Shown: positions 45,101-57,100 of the stretch, piece by piece
How the letters are laid out: every line of letters begins with the position of its first letter
Position numbering within the stretch: the first letter of the stretch is position 1
Source: Delphinus delphis
Taxonomy: Eukaryota > Chordata > Mammalia > Artiodactyla > Delphinidae
Length of the DNA stretch: 64,000 nt
NCBI RefSeq assembly: GCF_949987515.2
Contig: NC_082697.1
Coordinates: 87,967,554 to 88,031,553 of the forward strand
Direction of reading: 5' to 3'
The notes under the pieces: generated by a model
What the model saw: only the letters and a program-made list of their open reading frames with translations
Database searches by the model: none
Told to the model about the DNA's origin: nothing
Program-made: the position numbers and the translations under genes

Positions 45101-48100
45101 TAGGGGGAGCGTACGTGTGAGGGTGCGGGTTAGCGTTAGCGTACGGGTTAGGATTAGGGGACGGGTGATGGTCAGGCTTCGGGGAAGGGTTAGGGTTAGG
45201 GTTCGGGCTAGGGTTAGGGTTAGGGGACGGGGACGGTTTAGGGTCCAGGTGAGGGTACGACAACGCTTTAGGGGGAGCGTACGTGTGAGGGCGCTGGTTA
45301 GCGTTATTGTACGGGTTAGGATTAGGGAACGGGTGAGGGTCAGGCTTCGCGGAAAGGTTAGGGTTATTGTTCGGGCTAGGGTTAGGGTTAGGGGACGGGG
45401 ACGGTTTAGGGTCCAAGTGAGGGTACGACAACGCTTTAGGGGGAGTGTACGTGTGAGGGCGCGGGTTAGCATTAGCGTACGGGTTAGGCTTAGGGGACGG
45501 GTGAGGGTCAGGCTTCGGGGAAGGGTTAGGGTTAGGTTTCGGGCTATAGTTAGGGTTAGGGGACGGGGACGGTTTAGGGTCCAGGTGAGGGTACGACAAC
45601 GCTTTAGGGGGAGCGTACGTGTGAGGGCGCGGGTTAGCGTTAGCGTACGGGTTAGGATTAGGGGACGGGTGATGGTCAGGCTTCGGGGAAGGGTTAGGGT
45701 TAGGGTTCGGGCTAGGGTTAGGGTTAGGGGACGGGGACGGTTTAGGGTCCAGATGAGGGTACGACAACGCTTTAGGGGGAGCGTACGTGTGAGGGCGCGG
45801 GTTAGCATTAGCGTACGGGTTAGGATTAAGGGACGGGTGAGGGTCAGGCTTCGGAGAAGGGTTAGTGTTAGGGTTCTGGCTAGGGTTAGGGTTAGGGGAC
45901 GGGGACGGTTTAGGGTCCAGGTGAGGGTACGACAACGCTTTAGGGGGAGCGTACGTGTGAGGGCGCGGGTTAGCGTTAGCGTACGGGTTAGGATTAGGGG
46001 ACCGTTGAGGGTCAGGCTTCGCGGAAAGGTTAGGGTTATTGTTTGGGCTAGGGTTAGGGTTAGGTGACGGGGACGGTTTAGGTTCCAGGTGAGGGTACGA
46101 CAACGCTTTAGGGGGAGCGTATGTGTGAGGGTGCGGGTTAGCGTTAGCGTACGGGTTAGGATTAGGGGACGGGTGAGGGTCAGGCTTCGGGGAAGGGTTA
46201 GGGTTAGGGTTCGGTCTAGGGTTAGAGTTAGGGGACGGGGACGGTTTAGGGTCCAGGTGAGGGTACGACAATGTTTTAGGGGGAGCATACTTGTGAGGGC
46301 ACGGGTTAGCGTTCGCGTACTGGTTAGGATTAGCTGACGGGTGAGGGTCAGGCTTCGGGGAAGGGTTAGGGTTAGGGTTCGGGCTAGGGTTAGGGTTAGG
46401 GGACGGGGACGGTTTAGGGTCCAGGTGAGGGTACGACAACGCTTTAGGGGGAGCGTACGTGTGAGGGTGCGGGTTAGCGTTAGCGTACGGGTTAGGATTA
46501 GGGGACGGGTGAGGGTCAGGCTTCGGGGAAGGGTTAGGGTTAGGGTTCGGGCTAGGGTTAGGGTTAGGGGATGGGGACGGTTTAGGGTCCAGGTGAGGGT
46601 ACGACAACGCTTTAGGGGGAGCGTACGTGTGAGGGCGCGGGTTAGCGTTAGCGTACGGGTTAGGATTAAGGGACGGGTGAGGGTCAGGCTTCGGGGAAGG
46701 GTTAGGGTTAGGGTTCGGGCTAGGGTTAGGGTTAGGGGATGGGGACGGTTTAGGGTCCAGGTGAGGGTACGACAACGCTTTAGGGGGAGCGGACGTGTGA
46801 GGGCGCGGGTTAGCGTTAGCGTACGGGTTAGGATTAAGGGACGGGTGAGGGTCAGGCTTCGGGGAAGGGTTAGGGTTAGGGTTCGGGCTACGGTTAGGGT
46901 TAGGGGACGGGGACGGTTTAGGGTCCAGGTGAAGGTACGACAACGCTTTAGGGGGAGCGTACGTGTGAGGGCGTGGGTTAGCTTTAGCGTACGGGCTAGG
47001 ATTAGGGGACGGGTGAGGGTCAGGCTTCGGGGAAGGGTTAGGGTTAGGGTTCGGGCTAGGGTTAGGGTTAGGGGACGGGGACGGTTTAGGGTCCAGGTGA
47101 GGGTACGACAACGCTTTAGGGGGAGCGTACGTGTGAGGGCGCGGGTTAGCGTTAGCGTACGGGTTAGGATTAGGGGACGGGTGAGGGTCAGGCTTCGGGA
47201 AGGGTTAGGGTTAGGGTTCGGGCTAGGGTTAGGGTTAGGGGACGGGGACGGTTTAGGGTCCAGGTGAGGGTACGACAACGCTTTAGGGGGAGCGTACGTG
47301 TGAGGGCGCGGGTTAGCGTTAGCGTACGGGTTAGGATTAGGAGACGGGTAAGGGTCAGGCTTCGGGGAAGGGTTAGGGTTAGGGTTCGGGCTAGGGTTAG
47401 GGTTAGGGGACGGGGACGGTTTAGGGTCCAGGTGAGGGTACGACAACGCTTTAGGGGGAGCGTACGTGTGAGGGCGCGGGTTAGCTTAGCGTACGGGTTA
47501 GGATTAGGGGACGGTTGAGGGTCAAGCTTCGGGGAAGGGTTAGGGTTAGGGTTCGGACTAGGGTTAGGGTTAGGGGACGGGGCCGGTTTAGGATCCAGGT
47601 GAGGGTACGACAACGCTTTAGGGGGAGCGTACGTGTGAGGGCGCGGGTTAGCGTTAGCGTACGGGTTAGGATTAGGGGACGGGTGAGGGTCAGGCTTCGG
47701 GGAAGGTTTAGGGTTAGGGTTCGGTCTAGGGTTAGGGTTAGGGGACGGGGACAGTTTAGGGTCCAGGTGAGGGTACAACAACGCTTTACGGGGAGCATAC
47801 GTGTCAGGGCGCGGGTTAGCGTTAGCGTAAGGGTTAGGATTAGAGTACGGGTGAGGGTCAGGCTTCGGGGAAGGTTTAGGGTTAGGGTTCGGGCTAGGGT
47901 TAGGGTTAGGGGACAGGGACGGTTTAGGTTCCAGATGAGGGTACGACAACACTTTAGGGGAGCGTACGTGTGAGGGCGCAGGTTAGCGTTAGTGTACGTG
48001 TTAGGATTAGGGGTCGGGTAAGGGTCAGGCTTCGGGGAAGGGTTAGGGTTAGGGTTCGGGCTAGGGTTAGGGTTAGGGGACGGGGTCGGTTTAGGGTCCA

Positions 48101-51100
48101 GGTGAGGGTACGACAACGCTTTAGGGGGAGCGTACGTGTGAGGGCTCGGGTTAGCGTTAGCGTACGCGTTAAGATTAGGGGACGGGTGAGGGTCAGGCTT
48201 CGGGGAAGGGTTAGGGTTAGGGTTCTGGCTAGGGTTAGGTTTAGGGGACGGGGACGGTTTAGGGTCCAGGTGAGGGTACGACAACGCTTTAGGGGGAGCG
48301 TACGTGTGAGGGCGCGGGTTAGCGTTAGCGTACGGGTTAGGATTAGGGGACGGGTGAGGGTCAGGCTTCGGGGAAGGGTTAGGGTTGGGGTTCGGTCTAG
48401 GGTTAGGGTTAGGGTTAGGGGACGGTTTAGGGTCCAGGTGAGGGTACGACAACGCTTTAGGGGTAGCGTACGTGTGAGGGCGCAGGTTAGCGTTAGCGTA
48501 CGGGTTAGGATTAGGGGAAGGGTGAGGGTCAGGGTTGGGGGAAGGTTTAGGGTTAGGGTTCTGGCTAGGGTTAGTGTTAGGGGACGGGGACGGTTTAGGG
48601 TCCAGGTGAGGGTACGACAACGCTTTAGGGGGAGCGTGCATGTGAGGCCGCGGGTTAGCGTTAGCGTACGCGTTAGGATTAGGGGACGGGTGAGGGTCAG
48701 GCTTCGGGGAAGGGTTAGGGTTAGGGTTCGGGCTAGGGTTAGGGTTAGGGGACGGGGACGGTTTAGGGTCCAGGTGAGGGTACGACAACGCTTTAGGGGT
48801 ACCGTACGTGTGAGGGCGCAGGTTAGCATTAGCGTACGGGTGAGGATTAGGGGACGGGTGAGGGTCAGGCTTCGGGGAAGTGTTAGGGTTAGGGTTCGGG
48901 CTAGGGTTAGGGTTAGGGGACGGGGACGGTTTAGGGTCCAGGTGTGGGTACGACAACGCTTTAGGGGGAGCGTACGTGTGAGGGCGCGGGTTAGCGTTAG
49001 CGTACGGGTTAGGATTAGGGGACGGGTGAGGGTCAGGCTTCGAGAAAGGGTTAGGGTTAGGGTTTGGGCTAGGGTTAGGGTTAGGGGACGGGGCCGGTTT
49101 AGGGTCCAGGTGAGTGTACGACAACGCTTTAGGGGGAGCATACGTGTGAGGGCGTGGGTTAGCGTTAGCGTACGGGTTAGGATTAGGGGACAGGTGAGGG
49201 TCAGGCTTCGGGGAAGGGTTAGGGTTAGGGCTCAGGCTAGGGTTAGGGTTAGGGGATGGGGACGGTTTAGGGGCCAGGTGAGTGTACGACGACGCTTTGG
49301 GTGGAGCGTTCATGTGAGGGCGCGGGTTAGCGTTAGCGTACGGGATAGGATTAGGGGACGGGTGAGGGTCAGGCTTCGGGGAAGGGTTAGGGTTAGGGTT
49401 CGGGCTAGGGTTAGGGTTAGGGGACGTGGACGGTTTAGGGTCCAGGTGAGGGTACGAAAAAACTTTAGGGGGAGCGTACGTGTGAGGGCGCGGCTTAGCG
49501 TTAGCGTACAGGTTAGGATTAGGGGATGGGTGAGGGTCAGGCTTCGGGGAAGGGTTAGGGTTACGGTTTGGTCTAGGGTTAGGCTTAGGGGACGGTGACG
49601 GTTTAGGGTTCAGGTGAGGATACGACAACGCTTTAGGGGGAGCGAACATGTGAGGGCGTGGGTTAGCGTTAGCGTACGGGTTAGGATTAGGGGACGGGTG
49701 AGGGTCAGGCTTCGGGGAAGGGTTAGGGTTAGGGTTCGGGCTAGGGTTAGGGTTAGGGGACGGGGACGGTTTAGGGTCCACGTGAGGGTACGAAAACGCT
49801 TTAGGGGGAGCGTACGTGTGAGGGCGCGGGTTAGCGTTAGCGTACGGGTTAGGATCAGGGGACGGGTGAGGGTCAGGCTTCGGGGAAGGGTTAGGGTTAG
49901 GTTTCGGGCTATAGTTAGGGTTAGGGGACGGGGACGGTTTAGGGTCCAGGTGAGGGTACGACAACGCTTTAGGGGGAGCGTACGTGTGAGGGCGCGGGTT
50001 AGCGTTAGCGTACGGGTTAGGATTAGGGGACGGGTGATGGTCAGGCTTCGGGGAAGGGTTAGGGTTAGGTTTCGGGCTAGGGTTAGGGTTAGGGGACGGG
50101 GACGGTTTAGGGTCCAGGTGAGGGTACGACAACGCTTTAGGGGGAGCGTACGTGTGAGGGCGCGGGTTAGCATTAGCGTACGGGTTAAGATTAAGGGACG
50201 GGTGAGGGTCAGGCTTCGGAGAAGGGTTAGTGTTAGGGTTCTGGGTAGGGTTAGGGTTAGGGGACGGGGACGGTTTAGGGTTCAGGTGAGGGTACGACAA
50301 CGCTTTAGGGGGAGCGTACGTGTGAGGGCGCGGGTTAGCGTTAGCGTACGGGTTAGGATTAGGGGACCGTTGAGGGTCAGGCTTCGCGGAAAGGTTAGGG
50401 TTATTGTTTGGGCTAGGGTTAGGGTTAGGTGACGGGGACGGTTTAGGTTCCAGGTGAGGGTACGACAACGCTTTAGGGGGAGCGTACGTGTGAGGGTGCG
50501 GGTTAGCGTTAGCGTACGGGTTAGGATTAGGGGACGGGTGAGGGTCAGGCTTCGGGGAAGGGTTAGGGTTAGGGTTCGGTCTAGGGTTAGAGTTAGGGAA
50601 CAGGGACGGTTTAGGGTCCAGGTGAGGGTACGACAATGTTTTAGGGGGAGCATACTTGTGAGGGCACGGGTTAGCGTTCGCGTACTGGTTAGGATTAGCT
50701 GAGGGGTGAGGGTCAGGCTTCGGGGAAGGGTTAGGGTTAGGGTTCGGGCTAGGGTTAGGGTTAGGGGACGGGGACGGTTTAGGGTCCAGGTGAGGGTACG
50801 ACAACGCTTTAGGGGGAGCGTACGTGTGAGGACGTGGGTTAGCGTTAGTGTACGGTTTAGGATTAGGGGACGGGTGAGGGTCAGGCTTCGGGGAAGGGTT
50901 AGGGTTAGGGTTCGGGCTAGGGTTAGGGTTAGGGTTAGGGGACGGTTTAGGTTCCAGATGAGGGTACGACAACGCTTTAGGGGGAGCGTACGTGTGAGGG
51001 TGCGGGTTAGCGTTAGCGTACGGGTTAGGTTTAGGGGACGGGTGAGGGTCAGGCTTCGGGGAAGGGTTAGGGTTAGGGTTCGGGCTAGGGTTAGGGTTAG

Positions 51101-54100
51101 GGGATGGGGACGGTTTAGGGTCCAGGTGAGGGTACGACAACGCTTTAGGGGGAGCGTACGTGTGAGGGCGCGGGTTAGCGTTAGCGTACGGGTTAGGATT
51201 AAGGGACGGGTGAGGGTCAGGCTTCGGGGAAGGGTTAGGGTTAGGGTTCGGGCTACGGTTAGGGTTAGGGGACGGGGACGGTTTAGGGTCCAGGTGAAGG
51301 TACGACAACGCTTTAGGGGGAGCGTACGTGTGAGGGCGTGGGTTAGCGTTAGCGTACGGGTTAGGATTAGGGGACGGGTGAGGGTCAGGCTTCGGGGAAT
51401 GGTTAGGGTTAGGGTTCGGGCTAGGGTTATGGTTAGGGGACGGGGACGGTTTAGGGTCCAGGTGAGGGTACGACAACGCTTTAGGGGGAGCGTACGTGTG
51501 AGGGCGCGGGTTAGCGTTAGCGTACGGGTTAGGATTAGGGGACGGGTGAGGGTCAGGCTTCGGGAAGGGTTAGGGTTAGGGTTCGGGCTAGGGTTAGGGT
51601 TAGGGGACGGGGACGGTTTAGGGTCCAGGTGAGGGTACGGCAACGCTTTAGGGGGAGCGTACGTGTGAGGGCGCGGGTTAGCGTTAGCGTACGGGTTAGT
51701 TTTAGGGGACGGGTAAGGGTCAGGCTTCGGGGAAGGGTTAGGGTTAGGGTTCGGGCTAGGGTTAGGGTTAGGGGACGGGGACGGTTTAGGGTCCAGGTGA
51801 GGGTACGACAACGCTTTAGGGGGAGCGTACGTGTGAAGGCGCGGGTTAGCTTAGCGTACGGGTTAGGATTAGGGGACGGTTGAGGGTCAAGCTTCGGGGA
51901 AGGGTTAGGGTTAGGGTTCGGACTAGGGTTAGGGTTAGGGGACGGGGCCGGTTTAGGGTCCAGGTGAGTGTACGACAACGCTTTAGGGGGAGCGTACGTG
52001 TGAGGGCGCGGGTTAGCGTTAGCGTACGGGTTAGGATTAGGGGACGGGTGAGGGTCAGGCTTCGGGGAAGGTTTAGGGTTAGGGTTCGGTCTAGGGTTAG
52101 GGTTAGGGGACGGGGACAGTTTAGGGTCCAGGTGAGGGTACGACAACGCTTTACGGGGAGCATACGTGTGAGGGCGCGGGTTAGCGTTAGCGTACGGGTT
52201 AGGATTAGAGGACGGGTGAGGGTCAGGCTTCGGGGAAGGTTTAGGGTTAGGGTTCGGGCTAGGGTTAGGGTTAGGGGACAGGGACGGTTTAGGTTCCAGA
52301 TGAGGGTACGACAACACTTTAGGGGGTGCGTACGTGTGAGGGCGCAGGTTAGCGTTAGCGTACGGGTTAGGATTAGGGGACGGGTGAGGGTCAGGCTTCG
52401 GGGAAGGGTTAGGGTTGGGGTTCGGGCTAGGGTTAGGGTTAGGGTTAGGGGACGGTTTAGGTTCCAGATGAGGGTACGACAACGCTTTAGGGGTAGCGTA
52501 CGTGTGAGGGCGCAGGTTAGCGTTAGCGTATGGGTTAGGATTAGGGGAAGGGTGAGTGTCAGGGTTGGGGGAAGGTTTAGGGTTAGGGTTCTGGCTAGGG
52601 TTAGTGTTAGGGGACGGGGACGGTTTAGGGTCCAGGTGAGGGTACGACAACGCTTTAGGGGGAGCGTGCATGTGAGGCCGCGGGTTAGCGTTAGCGTACG
52701 CGTTAGGATTAGGGGACGGGTGAGGGTCAGGCTTCGGGGAAGGGTTAGGGTTAGGGTTCAGGCTAGGGTTAGGGTTAGGGGACGGGGACGGTTTAGGGTC
52801 CAGGTGAGGGTACGACAACGCTTTAGGGGTACCGTACGTGTGAGGGCGCAGGTTAGCATTAGCGTACGGGTGAGGATTAGGGGACGGGTGAGGGTCAGGC
52901 TTCGGGGAAGTGTTAGGGTTAGGGTTCGGGCTAGGGTTAGGGTTAGGGGACGGGGACGGTTTAGGGTCCAGGTGTGGGTACGACAACGCTTTAGTGGGAG
53001 CGTACGTGTGAGGGCGCGGGTTAGCGTTAGCGTACGGGTTAGGATTAGGGGACGGGTGAGGGTCAGGCTTCGAGGAAGGGTTAGGGTTAGGGTTTGGGCT
53101 AGGGTTAGGGTTAGGGGACGGGGCCGGTTTAGGGTCCAGGTGAGTGTACGACAACGCTTTAGGGGGAGCATACGTGTGAGGGCGTGGGTTAGCGTTAGCG
53201 CACGGGTTAGGATTAGGGGACAGGTGAGGGTCAGGCTTCGGGGAAGGGTTAGGGTTAGGGCTCAGGCTAGGGTTAGGGTTAGGGGATGGGGACAGTTTAG
53301 GGGCCAGGTGAGGGTACGTCAACGGTGTAGGGGGAGCGTACGTGTGAGGGCCCAGGTTAGCGTTAGCTTCCGGGATAGGATTAGGGGACGGGTGAGGGTC
53401 AGGCTTCGGGGAAGTGTTAGGGTTAGGGTTCGGGCTAGGGTTAGGGTTAGGGGACGTGGACGGTTTAGGGTCCAGGTGAGGGTACGAAAAAACTTTAGGG
53501 GGAGCGTACGTGTGAGGGCGCGGCTTAGCGTTAGCGTACAGGTTAGGATTAGGGGATGGATGAGGGTCAGGCTTCGGGGAAGGGTTAGGGTTACGGTTTG
53601 GTCTAGGGTTAGGCTTAGGGGACGGTGACGGTTTAGGGTTCAGGTGAGGATACGACAACGCTTTAGGGGGAGCGAACATGTGAGGGCGTGGGTTAGCGTT
53701 AGCGTACGGGTTAGGATTAGGGGACGGGTGAGGGTCAGGCTTCGGGGAAGGGTTAGGGTTAGGGTTCGGGCTAGGGTTAGGGTTAGGGGACGGGGACGGT
53801 TTAGGGTCCACGTGAGGGTACGAAAACGCTTTAGGGGGAGCGTACGTGTGAGGGCGCGGGTTAGCGTTAGCGTACGGGTTAGGATTAGGGGACGGGTGAG
53901 GGTCAGGCTTCGGGGAAAGGTTAAGATTAGGGTTCGGGCTAGGGTTAGGGTTAGGGGACGGGGACGGTTTAGGGTCCAGGTGAGGGTACGACAACGCTTT
54001 AGGGGGAGCGTACGTGTGAGGGCGCGGGTTAGCGTTAGCGTACGGGTTAGGATTAGGGGACGGGTGAGGGTCAGGCTTCGGGGAAGCGTTAGGGATAGGG

Positions 54101-57100
54101 TTCGGTCTAGGGTTAGGGTTAGGGGACGGAGAATGTTTAGGGTCCAGGTGAGAGTACGACAACGCTTTAGGGGGAGCGTACGTGTGAGGGCGCGGGTTAG
54201 CGTTAGCCTACGGTTTAGAATTAGGGGACGGGTGAGGCTCAGGCTTCGGGGAAGGGTTAGGGTTAGGGTTCGGGCTAGGGTTAGGGTTAGGGGATGGGGA
54301 CGGTTTAGAGTCCAGGTGAGGGTACGACAACGCTTTAGGGGGAGCGTACGTGTGAGGGCGCGGGTTAGCGTTAGCGTACGGGTTAAGATTAGGGGATGGG
54401 TGAGGGTCAGGCTTCGGGGAAGGGTTAGGGTTAGGTTTCGGGCTAGGGTTAGGGTTAGGGGACGGGGACGGTTTAGGGTCCAGGTGAGGGTACGACAACG
54501 CTTTAGGGGGAGCGTACGTGTGAGGGCGCGGGTTAGCGTTAGCGTACGGGTTAGGATTAGGGGACGGGTGAGGCTCAGGCTTCGGGGAAGGGTTAGGGTT
54601 AGGGTTCCGGCTAGGGTTAGTGTTAGGGGACGGGGACGGTTTACGGTCTAGGTGAGGGTACGACAACGCTTTAGGGGGAGCGTACGTGTGAGGGCGCGGG
54701 TTAGCATTAGCGTACGGGTTAGGATTAGGGGACGGGTGAGGGTCAGGCTTCGGGGAAGGGTTAGGGTTAGGGTTCGGGCTAGGGGTAGGATTAGGGGTCG
54801 GGGACGGTTTAGGGTCCAGGTGAGGGTGCGACAACGCTTTAGGGGGAGCGTACATGTGAGGGCGCGTGTTAGCGTTAGCGTACGGGTTAGGATTAGGGGA
54901 CGGGTGAGGGTCAGGCTTCGGGGAAGGGTTAGGGTTAGGGTTCGGGCTAGGGTTAGCGTTAGGGGACGGGGACGGTTTAGGGTCCAGGTGAGGGTACGAC
55001 AACGCTTTAGGGGGAGCGTTCGTGTGAGGACGCGGGTTAGCGTTAGCGTACGGGTTAGGATTAGGGGACGGGTGAGGGTCAGACTTCGGGGAAGGGTTAG
55101 GGTTAGGGTTTGGGCTAGGGTTAGGGTTAGGGGACGGGGACGGTTTAGGGTTCAGGTGAGGGTACGACAACGCTTTATGGGGAGCGTACGTGTGAGGGCG
55201 TGGGTTAGCGTTAGCGTACGGGTTAGGATTAGGGGACGGGTGAGAGTCAGGCTTCGGGGAAGGGTTAAGGTTAGGGTTCGGGCTAGCGTTAGGGTTAGGG
55301 GACGGGGACGGTTTAGGGTCCAGGTGAGGGTACGACAACGCTTTAGGGGGAGCGTACGTGTGAGGGCGCGGGTTAGCGTTAGCGTACGGGTTAGGATTAG
55401 GGGACGGGTGATGGTCAGGCTTCGGGGAAGGGTTAGGGTTAGGGTTCGGGCTAGGGTTAGGGTTAGGGGACGGGGACGGTTTAGGGTCCAGGTGAGGGTA
55501 CGACAACGCTTTAGGGGGAGCGTACGTGTGAGGGCGCTGGTTAGCGTTATTGTACGGGTTAGGATTAGGGGACGGGTGAGGGTCAGGCTTCGCGGAAAGG
55601 TTAGGGTTATTGTTCGGGCTAGGGTTAGGGTTAGGGGACGTGGACGGTTTAGGGTCCAGGTGAGGGTACGAAAAAACTTTAGGGGGAGCGTACGTGTGAG
55701 GGCGCGGCTTAGCGTTAGCGTACAGGTTAGGATTAGGGGATGGGTGAGGGTCAGGCTTCGGGGAAGGGTTAGGGTTACGGTTTGGTCTAGGGTTAGGCTT
55801 AGGGGACGGTGACGGTTTAGGGTTCAGGTGAGGATACGACAACGCTTTAGGGGGAGCGAACATGTGAGGGCGTGGGTTAGCGTTAGCGTACGGGTTAGGA
55901 TTAGGGGACGGGTGAGGGTCAGGCTTCGGGGAAGGGTTAGGGTTAGGGTTCGGGCTAGGGTTAGGGTTAGGGGACGGGGACGGTTTAGGGTCCACGTGAG
56001 GGTACGAAAACGCTTTAGGGGGAGCGTACGTGTGAGGGCGCGGGTTAGCGTTAGCGTACGGGTTAGGATTAGGGGACGGGTGAGGGTCAGGCTTCGGGGA
56101 AGGGTTAGGGTTAGGTTTCGGGCTATAGTTAGGGTTAGGGGACGGGGACGGTTTAGGGTCCAGGTGAGGGTACGACAACGCTTTAGGGGGAGCGTACGTG
56201 TGAGGGCGCGGGTTAGCGTTAGCGTACGGGTTAGGATTAGGGGACGGGTGATGGTCAGGCTTCGGGGAAGGGTTAGGGTTAGGGTTCGGGCTAGGGTTAG
56301 GGTTAGGGGACGGGGACGGTTTAGGGTCCAGGTGAGGGTACGACAACGCTTTAGGGGTAGCGTACGTGTGAGGGCGCAGGTTAGCGTTAGCGTATGGGTT
56401 AGGATTAGGGGAAGGGTGAGTGTCAGGGTTGGGGGAAGGTTTAGGGTTAGGGTTCTGGCTAGGGTTAGTGTTAGGGGACGGGGACGGTTTAGGGTCCAGG
56501 TGAGGGTACGACAACGCTTTAGGGGGAGCGTGCATGTGAGGCCGCGGGTTAGCGTTAGCGTACGCGTTAGGATTAGGGGACGGGTGAGGGTCAGGCTTCG
56601 GGGAAGGGTTAGGGTTAGGGTTCAGGCTAGGGTTAGGGTTAGGGGACGGGGACGGTTTAGGGTCCAGGTGAGGGTACGACAACGCTTTAGGGGTACCGTA
56701 CGTGTGAGGGCGCAGGTTAGCATTAGCGTACGGGTGAGGATTAGGGGACGGGTGAGGGTCAGGCTTCGGGGAAGTGTTAGGGTTAGGGTTCGGGCTAGGG
56801 TTAGGGTTAGGGGACGGGGACGGTTTAGGGTCCAGGTGTGGGTACGACAACGCTTTAGTGGGAGCGTACGTGTGAGGGCGCGGGTTAGCGTTAGCGTACG
56901 GGTTAGGATTAGGGGACGGGTGAGGGTCAGGCTTCGAGGAAGGGTTAGGGTTAGGGTTTGGGCTAGGGTTAGGGTTAGGGGACGGGGCCGGTTTAGGGTC
57001 CAGGTGAGTGTACGACAACGCTTTAGGGGGAGCATACGTGTGAGGGCGTGGGTTAGCGTTAGCGCACGGGTTAGGATTAGGGGACAGGTGAGGGTCAGGC

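Noticed and set aside
41478..47111. A 1,877-codon open frame on the - strand, rich in Pro, Asn, Ser and Lys
   Set aside because: It is a 56-residue repeat that mirrors the 168-bp DNA unit. Equally long frames exist on the + strand in the same place. The hexamer and the unit are both divisible by three and lack stops in two frames per strand, so openness is automatic.
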